From SHZI01 sp963698405 (GTDB lineage Bacteria; Pseudomonadota; Gammaproteobacteria; Steroidobacterales; GCA-2729495): 64,000 nt of DNA. The number at the start of each line of letters is the position of its first letter. Positions within the stretch are counted from its first letter, which is position 1. Below are positions 32,601 to 40,688 of the stretch, in pieces. The position numbers and the translations under genes were made by a program. Location: the NCBI GenBank assembly GCA_963698405.1, contig CAVOQT010000001.1, forward strand, positions 124,001 to 188,000. The letters run 5' to 3'. The notes below the pieces were generated by a model, which saw nothing but the letters and a program-made list of their open reading frames with translations, did no database searches and had not been told where the DNA came from.

Positions 32601-33589
32601 CAGGCAGCGGGTTGTTGCTGGAAAAAACGCGCACTGAACTGCGTCGCAGCTGGTCGGAACTGTCGTGGCGCATGCAGGCGCTGCGCGACGATCCGGATGC
32701 GGCACAGGAAGCCTGGGATACCTTGCTCGATGCTGAAGACCCGGGGCTTTCAGTGCAGCTCGGCTTTGATCCAGCCGCTGATGTAGCGGCACCGCTGATC
32801 CGTGTGGGCCGCCGGCCGCGCGTGGCAATCCTGCGCGAGCAGGGCGTCAACAGTCAGCTGGAGATGGCTGCGGCATTTCAGCGCGCGGGCTTCGATGCGG
32901 TAGACGTACATATGACGGACCTGCTGGCCGGGCGTCAGCAGTTGCGCGAGTTTGCCGGTCTGGCTGCCTGTGGTGGTTTCTCCTACGGTGATGTGCTCGG
33001 TGCAGGCGGTGGTTGGGCCAAGTCCGTGCTGTTCAACCCGCGCGTGCGCGAGGAGTTTGCGCGCTTCTTTGAGCGCAGCGACAGCTTCACGCTCGGCGTG
33101 TGCAATGGTTGCCAGATGTTGTCGGTGTTGGCTGAGCTGATTCCCGGCGCCGCACACTGGCCGCGCTTCCGGCAGAACCGGTCGGAGCAGTTCGAGGCAC
33201 GCCTCAGTCTGGTCGAAGTGCTGCCCTCCCGCTCGGTCCTGCTGGAGGGTATGGCCGGCAGTCGTCTGCTGGTGCCGACCTCACACGGCGAGGGTCGTGC
33301 AGAGTTTTCCTCGTCGGCTGATCTGGCGGCCTGCGAGGGCGCCGCGCAACTGGCGATCCGCTACGTCGACAATCGCGGTGCGCCGACCGCGCTGTATCCG
33401 GCCAATCCGAATGGTTCACCCGGCGGTATTGCCGGGCTGTGCTCGGATGATGGCCGCGTCACGATCCTGATGCCGCATCCGGAACGCGTGCAGCGCACCG
33501 TGCAGCACTCCTGGCATCCGGCCGACTGGGGTGATGAGGGTCCCTGGCTGCGTCTGTTCCGCAACGCGCGACTGTTTGTGGGTTCGTAG
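29693..33589 (+). CDS. purL: Phosphoribosylformylglycinamidine synthase
   Basis: This is the large fused FGAR amidotransferase of Gammaproteobacteria, making FGAM from FGAR, glutamine and ATP in purine synthesis. With the ATG at 29693 it is 1298 residues, close to the 1295 of E. coli, and begins 'MLVWAGAAALSSFRLDKLL' like the family. A GTG at 29639 would add 18 residues. Visible motifs are 'FAQANSEHCRHKIF', 'VETHNHPTAISPFPGAATG' and the glutaminase nucleophile Cys1137 in 'GVCNGCQML'; a late 'PHPERVQRTVQHSW' supplies the catalytic His-x-Glu. Its TAG stop lies inside a REP element. Confidence 0.97.
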   Translation: MLVWAGAAALSSFRLDKLLRAVRTHVPQVSRVAARFEHCLSLDRPLTESGERTLRRLLGDEPVAELAGQSLLVIPRVGTISPWSSKATDIVHSCGLDAVRRVERMIRFSFSVPAPLSAAEIAPLAPLLHDRMTQTLLDREAVSDDLFAVHAPARLRNIPLLHEGLPALERANQELGLALSTDEMAYLAQKFSAEQRDPTDAELMMFAQANSEHCRHKIFNARWVIDGEEQASSLFQMIRSTHATNPTGVLSAYCDNAAVIEGAVTAHLFADPASGAYRSQILPVHTLMKVETHNHPTAISPFPGAATGSGGELRDEGATGRGGRPKAGLTGFSVSNLAVPDWSQPWEYSPGRPERIASPLQIMLEGPIGAASFNNEFGRPNIVGYFRTFEQRDARGGASARGYHKPIMIAGGLGNISGADVEKAEVPVGALLIVLGGPAMLIGLGGGAASSVGSGTSAADLDFASVQRGNPEIERRAQQVIEACRARAALEGVANPMLMLHDVGAGGLSNAVPELVDHSHRGATIELREIPNAEPGMSPLEIWCNEAQERYVLAIEPADLDWFAAVCVRERCPYAVLGCMDDSGRLIVTDRELGGRPVNMPLETLLGNAPQMLRRIERRHAASAAPLDLSGIELADACLRVLRMPVVADKSFLINIGDRTVGGLVARDQFVGPWQVPVSDVGVTALGFETFVGEAMAMGERAPVALLDAPASGRLAVGEALTNIAAAAIADLATVRLSANWMAAAGSPGEDERLYDTVDAVSALCRTLRIAIPVGKDSLSMQTRWSEAGVSHAVVAPVSLVVSAFAPVSDVRLTLTPQLAADINSSLLLIDLGCGRNRLGGSVLAQAFVRTGGSPPDLDDAARLAALFACVQALRARQLLLAYHDRSDGGLFVTLCEMAFAGKTGLDITLSAESAEAVLSALFAEELGAVLQVRDTDLAAVQAVLAQHGLTDITTSVGRVTQSDRIRILAGSGLLLEKTRTELRRSWSELSWRMQALRDDPDAAQEAWDTLLDAEDPGLSVQLGFDPAADVAAPLIRVGRRPRVAILREQGVNSQLEMAAAFQRAGFDAVDVHMTDLLAGRQQLREFAGLAACGGFSYGDVLGAGGGWAKSVLFNPRVREEFARFFERSDSFTLGVCNGCQMLSVLAELIPGAAHWPRFRQNRSEQFEARLSLVEVLPSRSVLLEGMAGSRLLVPTSHGEGRAEFSSSADLAACEGAAQLAIRYVDNRGAPTALYPANPNGSPGGIAGLCSDDGRVTILMPHPERVQRTVQHSWHPADWGDEGPWLRLFRNARLFVGS

Positions 33590-33648
33590 GAGCGCCTTCA
33601 GGCGCGATTTTTTTGGCCAGCAAAGATCGCGGCTGAAGCCGCTCCTAC
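33586..33648. repeat. REP-type inverted doublet
   Basis: Two arms face each other: one opening GTAGGAGCGCCTTCAGGCGC (33586-33608) and one closing GCGGCTGAAGCCGCTCCTAC (33626-33648). They differ at two positions that pair with each other within each arm, so each arm still folds. This is the GTAGGAGCG REP class. The element contains the purL stop and the last codons of the convergent DUF4145 gene. Confidence 0.85.
33592..33614 (+). terminator. purL terminator formed by a REP arm
   Basis: GCGCC (33592-33596) pairs with GGCGC (33601-33605) across a TTCA loop and is followed by GA and seven T residues (33608-33614). It begins three bases after the purL stop and would act as an intrinsic terminator. 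Confidence 0.7.
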
Positions 33649-34353
33649 GGCGGCTGCGGCCGGCTCCGTGTCGTCGATGCCCGCCGCCTGATCGGCAAAG
33701 AAACGCCGCACTTTCAGCGCCTGACGCAGCTTGGCCTTGCGTACATAGGTCTGGTTGAGCAGGTCTTTCATGGTTTCCAGCAGCGCGGCAGCCTGTCGGC
33801 GTTCGAATGCCGGCTCGGTAACTGAGCCTTTGGTATCCGGATCGAAGATCACCCGGCATACGGCAGTGAAAGTCGCTTCATCGATCTCGCCGAGTTGCTG
33901 GATTTCGGTCACCGTATCGAAGACACGCAAGCGACCGGTTTCACCGACATCTTCGAAGATTGCGCGTGCCGTCTGTCGGCACATGGCGGCGAAAGCCTGC
34001 CAGAGTCCGGCGCTGTAGCAGGCCAGCGCCTCGCGAAAACGCGTGGCGACTGGGGCGGGCAGATAGCTCAGGCTGAAACGTTCGGGCGGATGCTCGACCG
34101 GTTGCGGCAGCGGGTGCAGTTCAACCCGGTCATCGCGCCAGGCGCGGGTCCGGTAGCGCAGGAAAACCGGTGACTTGCAGGCCGAGCACTGCAGGACTAT
34201 GCCGATCTGCGCTGGTCGCTCGCTTTTCAGCCGACTGAAGGGCGGGAAGGCAGTGACGCTCATCGGTACCACGGCCGCACACTGCGGACACTCCATGGCA
34301 TTGATGCCGCCGCTGCGTTCGAAGCGATTTTCTGCGGTGATACAGGCGGTCAT
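33598..34353 (-). CDS. DUF4145-like zinc-ribbon protein
   Basis: The 251-residue protein has a CxxC zinc-ribbon pair ('MECPQCAAVV' and 'LQCSACKSP'). A helical domain typical of DUF4145 follows (about 100-200; 'FREALACYSAGLWQAFAAMC' and 'RQTARAIFEDV'). The family often accompanies defence or nucleic-acid enzymes, but no such neighbours are seen. The last 17 residues, Ala-rich 'AAAAVGAASAAIFAGQKNRA', come from the REP doublet, so its C-terminus was probably rewritten by the insertion. ATG 34353 has GGAG upstream; a later ATG at 34296 starts 'MECPQC' and is also possible. Confidence 0.75.
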   Translation of the reverse strand: MTACITAENRFERSGGINAMECPQCAAVVPMSVTAFPPFSRLKSERPAQIGIVLQCSACKSPVFLRYRTRAWRDDRVELHPLPQPVEHPPERFSLSYLPAPVATRFREALACYSAGLWQAFAAMCRQTARAIFEDVGETGRLRVFDTVTEIQQLGEIDEATFTAVCRVIFDPDTKGSVTEPAFERRQAAALLETMKDLLNQTYVRKAKLRQALKVRRFFADQAAGIDDTEPAAAAVGAASAAIFAGQKNRA

Positions 34354-34375
34354 GTCGTGCTCCGTTGCAGAGAGC

Positions 34376-36049
34376 CTAGCGGGTCAGTGGCTTGAAGCGG
34401 ATCCGGTGCGGGTTGGCCGCCTCGTCACCGATGCGTCGACGCAGGTCAGCCGCATAGTCGGCATAGTTGCCCTGGAACCATACCACCTCGCTGTTGCCCT
34501 CGAAGGCCAGAATATGGGTGGCGATGCGATCGAGGAACCAGCGGTCGTGGGAAATCACGATGGCGCAGCCCGGGAACTCGAGCAGGCCTTCCTCGAGCGC
34601 GCGCAGGGTTTCGACGTCCAGATCGTTGGTCGGCTCGTCGAGCAGCAGTACGTTGCCGCCTTCCTTCAGTACCTTGGCCAGATGCACGCGGTTGCGTTCG
34701 CCGCCAGACAGCTCGCCGATCAGTTGCTGCTGCTGCGTGCCCTTGAAGTTGAAGCGTCCGCAGTAGGCGCGTGAGGGCGTCTCGTACTTGCCGATGCGGA
34801 TGATGTCCTCGCCGCCGGAGATCTCGGCCCACACCGTCTTCGTATCGTCCAGCGAATGGCGGGACTGATCGACCGAGGCGATCTGTACCGTTTCGCCGAT
34901 CCTGATTTCGCCGCTGTCGGGCTTTTCCAGCCCGGTCAGCATGCGGAACAGCGTGGTCTTGCCGGCACCGTTCGGGCCGATGATGCCGACGATCGCGCCG
35001 GGCGGAATCTGGAAGTTCAGATCTTCGATCAGCAAGCGCTCGCCGAAGGCCTTGCGCAGATGATTGACCTCGATCACCAGGTCGCCCAGACGCGGCCCGG
35101 GCGGGATATAGATTTCCTGCGTCTCCTGCCGGGTCTGGTATTCCTGCGAGACGAGTTCCTGGAAGCGGCTGAGTCGCGCCTTGCTCTTGGCTTGCCGTGC
35201 CTTGGGGTTGGCCCGTACCCATTCGAGTTCGGCCTTGATGGCTTTCTGGCGCGCTGCCTCGCCCTTTTCCTCGCGCTGCAGGCGCTGGTCTTTCTGGTCA
35301 AGCCAGGAAGAGTAGTTGCCTTCCCAGGGGATGCCGTGTCCGCGGTCGAGTTCCAGAATCCACCCAGCCACGTTGTCCAGGAAGTAGCGGTCGTGGGTGA
35401 CGGCGATGACCGTACCCGGATACTGCTCGAGAAATTTTTCCAGCCAGGCCACCGATGAGGCATCAAGATGGTTGGTGGGCTCATCGAGCAGCAGCATGTC
35501 GGGTTCGGAGAGCAGCAGCCGGCACAGCGCCACGCGCCGTCGTTCACCGCCGGACAACTGCTCGATCTTCGCATCCCAGTCGGGAACGCGCAGGGCATCG
35601 CCAGCGATTTCCAGCTTGCGCTCGATTTCCCAGCCGTTCTTCGCTTCGATGGCGTCCTGCAGTTTGGCTTGCTCTTCGAGCAGCTTGTTCATCTCGTCAT
35701 CGTCGAGCGGTTCGGCAAACCTTTCGCTGATGTCGTTGTAGCGCTTGACCAGCATCATCATCTCGCCGAGGCCTTCCTCGACGACCTGCCGTACCGTTCG
35801 GCCGGCAGGCAGATCCGGCTCCTGCTGCAGGAAGCCGATGCGGATGCCGGGTTGTGGCCGGGCCTCGCCCTCGAATTCCTTGTCGACGCCGGCCATGATC
35901 CGCAGCAGTGTGGACTTGCCCGAGCCGTTCAGGCCGAGCACGCCGATCTTGGCGCCCGGGTAGAAGCTGAGTGAGATGTCTTTAAGGATGAAGCGCTTGG
36001 GTGGAATGATCTTGGCCACCCGGTTCATCGTGTAAACGTATTGCGCCAC
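34376..36049 (-). CDS. ettA: Energy-dependent translational throttle protein EttA
   Basis: The 557-residue ABC-F protein matches EttA (E. coli 555): two nucleotide-binding domains with Walker A 'GLNGSGKST' and 'GPNGAGKTT', signatures 'LSGGERRRVALCR' and 'LSGGERNRVHLAK', Walker B 'LLLDEPTNHLD' and 'LLLDEPTNDLD', an arm domain near 95-140, and a basic linker 'NPKARQAKSKARLSRF'. EttA binds the ribosomal E site and couples the first peptide bond to ATP/ADP ratio. It is divergent from the deacetylase gene and stands alone. Confidence 0.97.
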   Translation of the reverse strand: MAQYVYTMNRVAKIIPPKRFILKDISLSFYPGAKIGVLGLNGSGKSTLLRIMAGVDKEFEGEARPQPGIRIGFLQQEPDLPAGRTVRQVVEEGLGEMMMLVKRYNDISERFAEPLDDDEMNKLLEEQAKLQDAIEAKNGWEIERKLEIAGDALRVPDWDAKIEQLSGGERRRVALCRLLLSEPDMLLLDEPTNHLDASSVAWLEKFLEQYPGTVIAVTHDRYFLDNVAGWILELDRGHGIPWEGNYSSWLDQKDQRLQREEKGEAARQKAIKAELEWVRANPKARQAKSKARLSRFQELVSQEYQTRQETQEIYIPPGPRLGDLVIEVNHLRKAFGERLLIEDLNFQIPPGAIVGIIGPNGAGKTTLFRMLTGLEKPDSGEIRIGETVQIASVDQSRHSLDDTKTVWAEISGGEDIIRIGKYETPSRAYCGRFNFKGTQQQQLIGELSGGERNRVHLAKVLKEGGNVLLLDEPTNDLDVETLRALEEGLLEFPGCAIVISHDRWFLDRIATHILAFEGNSEVVWFQGNYADYAADLRRRIGDEAANPHRIRFKPLTR

Positions 36050-36121
36050 TGGACCTGCCCGCTTGACTGCTGTGAGGGAAAAGTCGCGCGATTATCCGGC
36101 AAGCGTCCGGCCTTGCAAAGT

Positions 36122-36127
36122 TATAAT
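36122..36127 (+). promoter_or_regulatory. -10 element of the deacetylase gene
   Basis: A perfect TATAAT ends eight bases before the ATG at 36135, so the transcript would be leaderless or nearly so. No good -35 is seen at 17 bases. Confidence 0.5.
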
Positions 36128-36134
36128 CCCGCGC

Positions 36135-37103
36135 ATGGCAGACAGTCGCAATGCCGTGCTGGTGCTGAAGGGCGCCAACATCGCCGCCTATGGCTTCGGT
36201 GATGGGCATCCTTTCGGGCCGGACCGGCACGCTGCCTTTCATGAGGAACTTGCCGGCCGCCGGTTAGGCAGCGCAATCCGGCTGGCGATGGCTGCCGAGG
36301 CCACCCACGCCGAGTTGACTGCCTTTCACACCCCGGGCCATGTGGCGCGCGTGGAGGCGCTGTGCCGTGAGGGCACCGGCTGGCTGGATGGCGGAGATAC
36401 ACCGGCGCAGCGCGGGCTGGATGCAGCGGCGGCAGCCGTGGTCGGCGCATCGGTCTTTGCGATGGAAGCCATCATGGCCGGACAGGCGCGGCGCGCATTC
36501 GTGCCGATCGCCGGCCTGCATCATGCCGGCCGCGACAATGCCGCCGGTTTCTGTGTCTACAACGATTGTGGTGTGGTGATCGAACTGTTGCGCAGCCGGC
36601 ATGGCCTTGGCCGGATCGCCTATGTCGATATCGATGCCCATCATGGCGATGGTGTTTACTACGCCTTCGACACCGATCCGCAGGTCTGTTTTGCCGATAT
36701 CCATGAGGATGGCCGTTTTCTGTACCCCGGCACCGGGGCAGCAGATGAAACCGGTCGCGGTGAGGCTGCAGGCACCAAGCTCAACATCCCGCTGGCGCCG
36801 GGTGCCGGCGACGAGGAGTTCCGCCGTGCCTGGGAGCGCGTCGAAGCGCACGTTGCGGAGTTCCGGCCGGAATTCATCGTTTTTCAGTGCGGGGCCGATA
36901 GCCTGGCGGGTGATCCCATCACCCATCTGCGTTATTCACCGGCGGCGCACGGCTATGCCGCTGCGCGTCTGTGTGCACTGGCCGATCGATATTGCGAAGG
37001 ACGGCTGCTGGGTACTGGTGGCGGTGGATACAACCGGCGCAATCTTGCTGAAGCGTGGACTGCGGTAGTCGCTGCCTTCGTTGCGGCCAGTCAGCCAGCC
37101 TGA
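36135..37103 (+). CDS. Histone deacetylase family (AcuC/AphA-like) hydrolase
   Basis: The 322-residue protein shows the arginase/deacetylase fold signatures: 'AFHTPGHVARVE', 'GLHHAGRDNAAGFCVYND', zinc-binding 'VDIDAHHGDGVYYAF', 'FIVFQCGADSLAGDPI' and 'GTGGGGYNRRNLAEAW'. Bacterial members deacetylate acetylpolyamines, acetoin-related substrates or protein lysines; the substrate here is unknown. The ATG at 36135 follows TATAAT closely. It is divergent from ettA and lies 83 bases before glyA. Confidence 0.93.
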   Translation: MADSRNAVLVLKGANIAAYGFGDGHPFGPDRHAAFHEELAGRRLGSAIRLAMAAEATHAELTAFHTPGHVARVEALCREGTGWLDGGDTPAQRGLDAAAAAVVGASVFAMEAIMAGQARRAFVPIAGLHHAGRDNAAGFCVYNDCGVVIELLRSRHGLGRIAYVDIDAHHGDGVYYAFDTDPQVCFADIHEDGRFLYPGTGAADETGRGEAAGTKLNIPLAPGAGDEEFRRAWERVEAHVAEFRPEFIVFQCGADSLAGDPITHLRYSPAAHGYAAARLCALADRYCEGRLLGTGGGGYNRRNLAEAWTAVVAAFVAASQPA

Positions 37104-37150
37104 GCGGGATTGTTTCTGCCCCTGATGGCCGCCGGAGCGGAGGCCTCGGG

Positions 37151-37156
37151 TAGAAT
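37151..37156 (+). promoter_or_regulatory. Likely -10 element of glyA
   Basis: TAGAAT in 'GGGTAGAATGACCCGC' lies 30 bases before the glyA ATG. The same GTAGAAT-type box recurs before several genes here (for example efp), which supports it as the local sigma-70 form. The -35 is not clear. Confidence 0.4.
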
Positions 37157-37186
37157 GACCCGCTTTTCCAGTGGAGGCCACCCAGA

Positions 37187-38440
37187 ATGTTCAGGCGGGA
37201 TTGCACGATTGCCGGGTTTGACCCTGAGCTTGCCCGGGCCATCGAGAGTGAGCGTGGCCGGCAGGAAGACCATATCGAGCTGATCGCTTCGGAAAACTAT
37301 GCCAGCCCGCGCGTACTCGAGGCGCAGGGCTCGGTGCTGACCAACAAGTACGCCGAGGGTTATCCGGGCAAGCGTTACTACGGCGGCTGTCAGTATGTGG
37401 ATATTGCCGAGACTCTGGCTATCGATCGGGCGAAGCAGCTGTTTTCTGCGGCATATGCCAATGTTCAGCCGCATTCCGGATCGCAGGCCAATGCTGCGGT
37501 CTATCTGGCCCTGCTGCAGCCGGGTGATACGGTCCTCGGCATGAGCCTGGCGCATGGCGGGCATCTGACGCACGGCTCGCCGGTGAACTTCTCCGGGCGC
37601 CTGTTCAATATCGTTTCCTATGGTGTGGATGCCACCACCGGGCTCATCGATTATGACCAGCTCGAAAGCCTGGCGCGCGAGCACAAGCCACGCATGATCA
37701 TCGCCGGCTTTTCCGCCTATTCGCGGGTCATCGACTGGCAGAAGTTTCGTGTCATCGCCGACAGCATCGGGGCATACCTGTTTGTCGATATGGCGCATGT
37801 GGCGGGGCTGGTGGCTGCGGGTGAGTATCCGAATCCGGTCTCCATTGCCGATGTGACGACCACCACCACCCACAAGACGCTGCGTGGTCCACGCGGTGGC
37901 TTGATCCTGGCGCGGGAGAATGAGGAGGTCGCCAAGAAGCTCAATTCGCTGGTGTTCCCCGGTACCCAGGGTGGTCCGCTGATGCATGTGATCGCGGCCA
38001 AGGCGGTGGCCTTTCTGGAGGCGCTGCAGCCGGAGTTCAAGACCTATCAGCGCGAGGTCAAGAGCAATGCACAGCTGATGGCACGCTGCCTGACTGAGCG
38101 CGGCTACAGGATCGTTTCGGGTGGTACCGAGAATCACATGTTTCTGCTCGATCTGATCGACAAGGGCATCACCGGCAAGGATGCTGATGCCGCACTCGAC
38201 CGGGCCAATATCACGGTCAACAAGAATGCGGTGCCGAACGATCCGCGCTCGCCCTTCGTGACCAGCGGGCTGCGCATGGGTACGCCGGCTGTCACTACGC
38301 GCGGCTTCAAGGCGCCCGAGATCGAGCAGCTCAGCGGCTGGATCGCCGATATTCTCGACAACCTGCAGGACGAGGCGCGTTCAGCGGAGATTCGCGGCAA
38401 GGTCATCGAGTTGTGCGCACGCTTTCCCGTCTACCAGTAA
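37187..38440 (+). CDS. glyA: Serine hydroxymethyltransferase
   Basis: The 417-residue enzyme interconverts serine and glycine while charging tetrahydrofolate. It has 'HIELIASENYASPRVLEAQG', 'NKYAEGYPGKRYYGGC' and the PLP-lysine motif 'TTTTHKTLRGPRGG' with Lys230 (E. coli Lys229). Length matches E. coli GlyA. nrdR follows 21 bases later, the usual gammaproteobacterial order glyA-nrdR-ribD. Confidence 0.98.
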   Translation: MFRRDCTIAGFDPELARAIESERGRQEDHIELIASENYASPRVLEAQGSVLTNKYAEGYPGKRYYGGCQYVDIAETLAIDRAKQLFSAAYANVQPHSGSQANAAVYLALLQPGDTVLGMSLAHGGHLTHGSPVNFSGRLFNIVSYGVDATTGLIDYDQLESLAREHKPRMIIAGFSAYSRVIDWQKFRVIADSIGAYLFVDMAHVAGLVAAGEYPNPVSIADVTTTTTHKTLRGPRGGLILARENEEVAKKLNSLVFPGTQGGPLMHVIAAKAVAFLEALQPEFKTYQREVKSNAQLMARCLTERGYRIVSGGTENHMFLLDLIDKGITGKDADAALDRANITVNKNAVPNDPRSPFVTSGLRMGTPAVTTRGFKAPEIEQLSGWIADILDNLQDEARSAEIRGKVIELCARFPVYQ

Positions 38441-38461
38441 GCTGAAAGAGGCAGACCGGTT

Positions 38462-38968
38462 TTGCATTGCCCGTTCTGCAGCCATCCGGAAACCAAGGTC
38501 ATCGATTCGCGGCTGGCGGGCGAGGGCACACAGGTGCGCCGTCGTCGTGAATGTCTGGCCTGTGCCGAGCGGTTCTCGACCTTCGAGACGGCTGAGCTGG
38601 TCCTGCCGCGCGTGGTCAAGCGCGACGATACGCGCGAGCCTTTCGATGAGGGCAAACTGCGCAGCGGTATGGTGCGCGCGCTGGAAAAACGCCCGGTTGA
38701 CAGTGAAGCGGTTGAGGCGGCCCTGGCGCGGATCACTCACCGCCTGCAGACCATGGGTGAACGTGAAATCGCCTCACGCCGCATCGGTGAGCTGGTGATG
38801 GAAGAGCTGCGTGCGCTGGATGAGGTGGCCTACGTCCGCTATGCCTCGGTCTACCGCAGCTTTCAGGACGTGGAGTCGTTTCAGGAAGAGATCCGCCGCA
38901 TGCGTGAACTGGGTGACAAGGAGCGTCGGCGCGATCAGCTGCCCTTGTTGCCGGACGAATCGTCGTGA
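38462..38968 (+). CDS. nrdR: Transcriptional repressor NrdR
   Basis: The 168-residue protein has a zinc ribbon ('MHCPFCSHPETKVIDSR' and 'RRECLACAERF') and an ATP-cone domain (about 49-139, 'RVVKRDDTREPFDEGKLRSG'). It senses dNTP/ATP and represses ribonucleotide reductase genes. It starts at a TTG, justified because the family begins exactly at the first zinc-ribbon residue; AAAGAGG lies upstream. Its stop overlaps the ribD GTG by four bases. Confidence 0.95.
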   Translation: MHCPFCSHPETKVIDSRLAGEGTQVRRRRECLACAERFSTFETAELVLPRVVKRDDTREPFDEGKLRSGMVRALEKRPVDSEAVEAALARITHRLQTMGEREIASRRIGELVMEELRALDEVAYVRYASVYRSFQDVESFQEEIRRMRELGDKERRRDQLPLLPDESS

Positions 38969-40095
38969 ACGCTGCCGAGCCAATCTGGAGCGCCGCCGAC
39001 CATGGCCATATGGCGCGCGCCATGCTGCTGGCTGCGCGCGGCCTGAACGGTACGCCGCCAAATCCCCGCGTCGGCTGTGTCATCGTGCAGGGCGCGACGA
39101 TTATCGGAGAAGGCTGGCATCGACAGGCCGGTGGGCCGCATGCCGAGGTGTACGCACTGCGGGCAGCCGGTGCCGATGCGCGCGGCGCGACGGCTTACGT
39201 AACGCTGGAGCCCTGCTGTCATCAGGGCCGTACGCCGCCCTGTAGCAATGCACTAATCCAGGCGGGTGTCCGGCGTGTGGTGTATGCCGCACAGGACCCC
39301 AACCCGCATGTAGCCGGCGGCGGCGGGCAGGCCCTGCGTGCAGCCGGTATCGAGGTGAGCAGCGGTTTGCTGGCCAGTGAATCGGAGCGGCTGAACGCGG
39401 GCTTTTTCCTGCGCATGCGTCACGGCCGGCCGCTCGTGCGTAGCAAGATCGCCGCCAGTCTCGACGGGCGTACGGCGCTGGCCGATGGTCGCAGTCAGTG
39501 GATCAGTGGCGAGCCGGCCCGTCTGGACGTGCAGCGCCTGCGTGCACAGAGTTCGGCCATTCTGACCGGCATCGGTACGGTGCTTGCCGATGATCCTCGG
39601 CTCAACGTGCGCGGGCTGGCGGATGAAGTAAACCGGCAGCCGCTGCGCGTAATTATGGATAGCGGATTCCGGACGCCGCCGACTGCACGTCTGCTGTCAG
39701 TGCCTGGCGAGGTGGTGATTTTCGGTGCTGGCATTGCGGATAGAAAAGCTGCGCTGGAAGCGCGCGGTGCATGCGTGGAATTGCTGCCTTGCCCGGATGG
39801 CCGGGTGAGCCCGATAGCGGTACTTCAGCGTCTGGCGGAGCTGCAGATCAACGAGGTGCTGGTGGAGGCAGGGCCGGTACTCAACGGTGCGCTGCTGGCA
39901 GCCGGTCTGGTAGATGAGTTGATCGTTTATCAGGCCGCACATGTGCTGGGCTCGGCTGCGCGCGGCATGTTCGAGCTTCCGCCGCTGCCGGATATGAGTG
40001 CACGACCCGGCTTTGAGTTGCTGGAGGTGCGCCGCGTAGGCGCTGATCTGCGTCTGCGCTACAAGCCGGTCATTACAAGCGGGAGGCTGGACTGA
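38965..40095 (+). CDS. ribD: Riboflavin biosynthesis deaminase/reductase RibD
   Basis: The 376-residue bifunctional enzyme has an N-terminal deaminase (zinc ligands in 'PHAEVYAL' and 'EPCCHQGRTPPC') and a C-terminal reductase ('RSKIAASLDGRTALADGRSQWI', 'EVLVEAGPVLNGALL'). It converts the GTP cyclohydrolase product to the ribityl-amino-uracil phosphate. It starts with GTG overlapping the nrdR stop, and its TGA shares one base with the ribE ATG. Confidence 0.96.
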   Translation: MNAAEPIWSAADHGHMARAMLLAARGLNGTPPNPRVGCVIVQGATIIGEGWHRQAGGPHAEVYALRAAGADARGATAYVTLEPCCHQGRTPPCSNALIQAGVRRVVYAAQDPNPHVAGGGGQALRAAGIEVSSGLLASESERLNAGFFLRMRHGRPLVRSKIAASLDGRTALADGRSQWISGEPARLDVQRLRAQSSAILTGIGTVLADDPRLNVRGLADEVNRQPLRVIMDSGFRTPPTARLLSVPGEVVIFGAGIADRKAALEARGACVELLPCPDGRVSPIAVLQRLAELQINEVLVEAGPVLNGALLAAGLVDELIVYQAAHVLGSAARGMFELPPLPDMSARPGFELLEVRRVGADLRLRYKPVITSGRLD

Positions 40096-40688
40096 TGTTT
40101 ACCGGAATCGTGCAGGCAGTGGGTCAGGTCGTGACGACCGCAGCGACCTCATCCGGCCGTCGCTGCGAGTTCGCCCTGGGTGCGCTGGCCGGTCGCCACT
40201 TCAATCCGGGCGACAGCATCGCGGTAAACGGTGCCTGCCTCACCGTCGTGACGCTGGAAGCTGACCGCTTCAGCGCCGATATTTCCGCCGAGACGCTGCG
40301 GGTTACGACGCTCGGTAGTCTGGTCACCGGCAGTCCGGTCAATCTGGAACCGGCGATGACGCTCAATGACCCGCTGGGCGGGCATCTGGTGACTGGCCAT
40401 GTGGATGGCATCGCTGAGGTGGCCGAACTGCGCCGGGAGGGCGGTACCGCGGTCGTCCGCTTTGCCCTGCCGGAAGCCCTGCGCCGCTATGCAGCCCGCA
40501 AGGGCTCGATCTGCATCGATGGCGTCAGCCTGACGGTAAATGATGTTGCTGACGACCGTGTGCTGGTAACACTGGTGCCCCACACGCTCGGACAAACTAT
40601 CATGCAGCACTATGCTGTCGGCACCCGCGTCAATATCGAGGTTGACCTGGTGGCGCGTTACGTTGAAAGACTGCTGGGAACGATATGA
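40095..40688 (+). CDS. ribE: Riboflavin synthase alpha subunit
   Basis: The 197-residue protein begins with the family signature 'MFTGIVQ' and has two lumazine-binding repeats (about 1-97 and 98-195), each with a 'GDSIAVNGACLTV' or 'GSICIDGVSLTV' motif. It dismutates two lumazine molecules to riboflavin. It is coupled at both ends: one-base overlap with ribD and four-base overlap with the ribB-type gene. Confidence 0.96.
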   Translation: MFTGIVQAVGQVVTTAATSSGRRCEFALGALAGRHFNPGDSIAVNGACLTVVTLEADRFSADISAETLRVTTLGSLVTGSPVNLEPAMTLNDPLGGHLVTGHVDGIAEVAELRREGGTAVVRFALPEALRRYAARKGSICIDGVSLTVNDVADDRVLVTLVPHTLGQTIMQHYAVGTRVNIEVDLVARYVERLLGTI

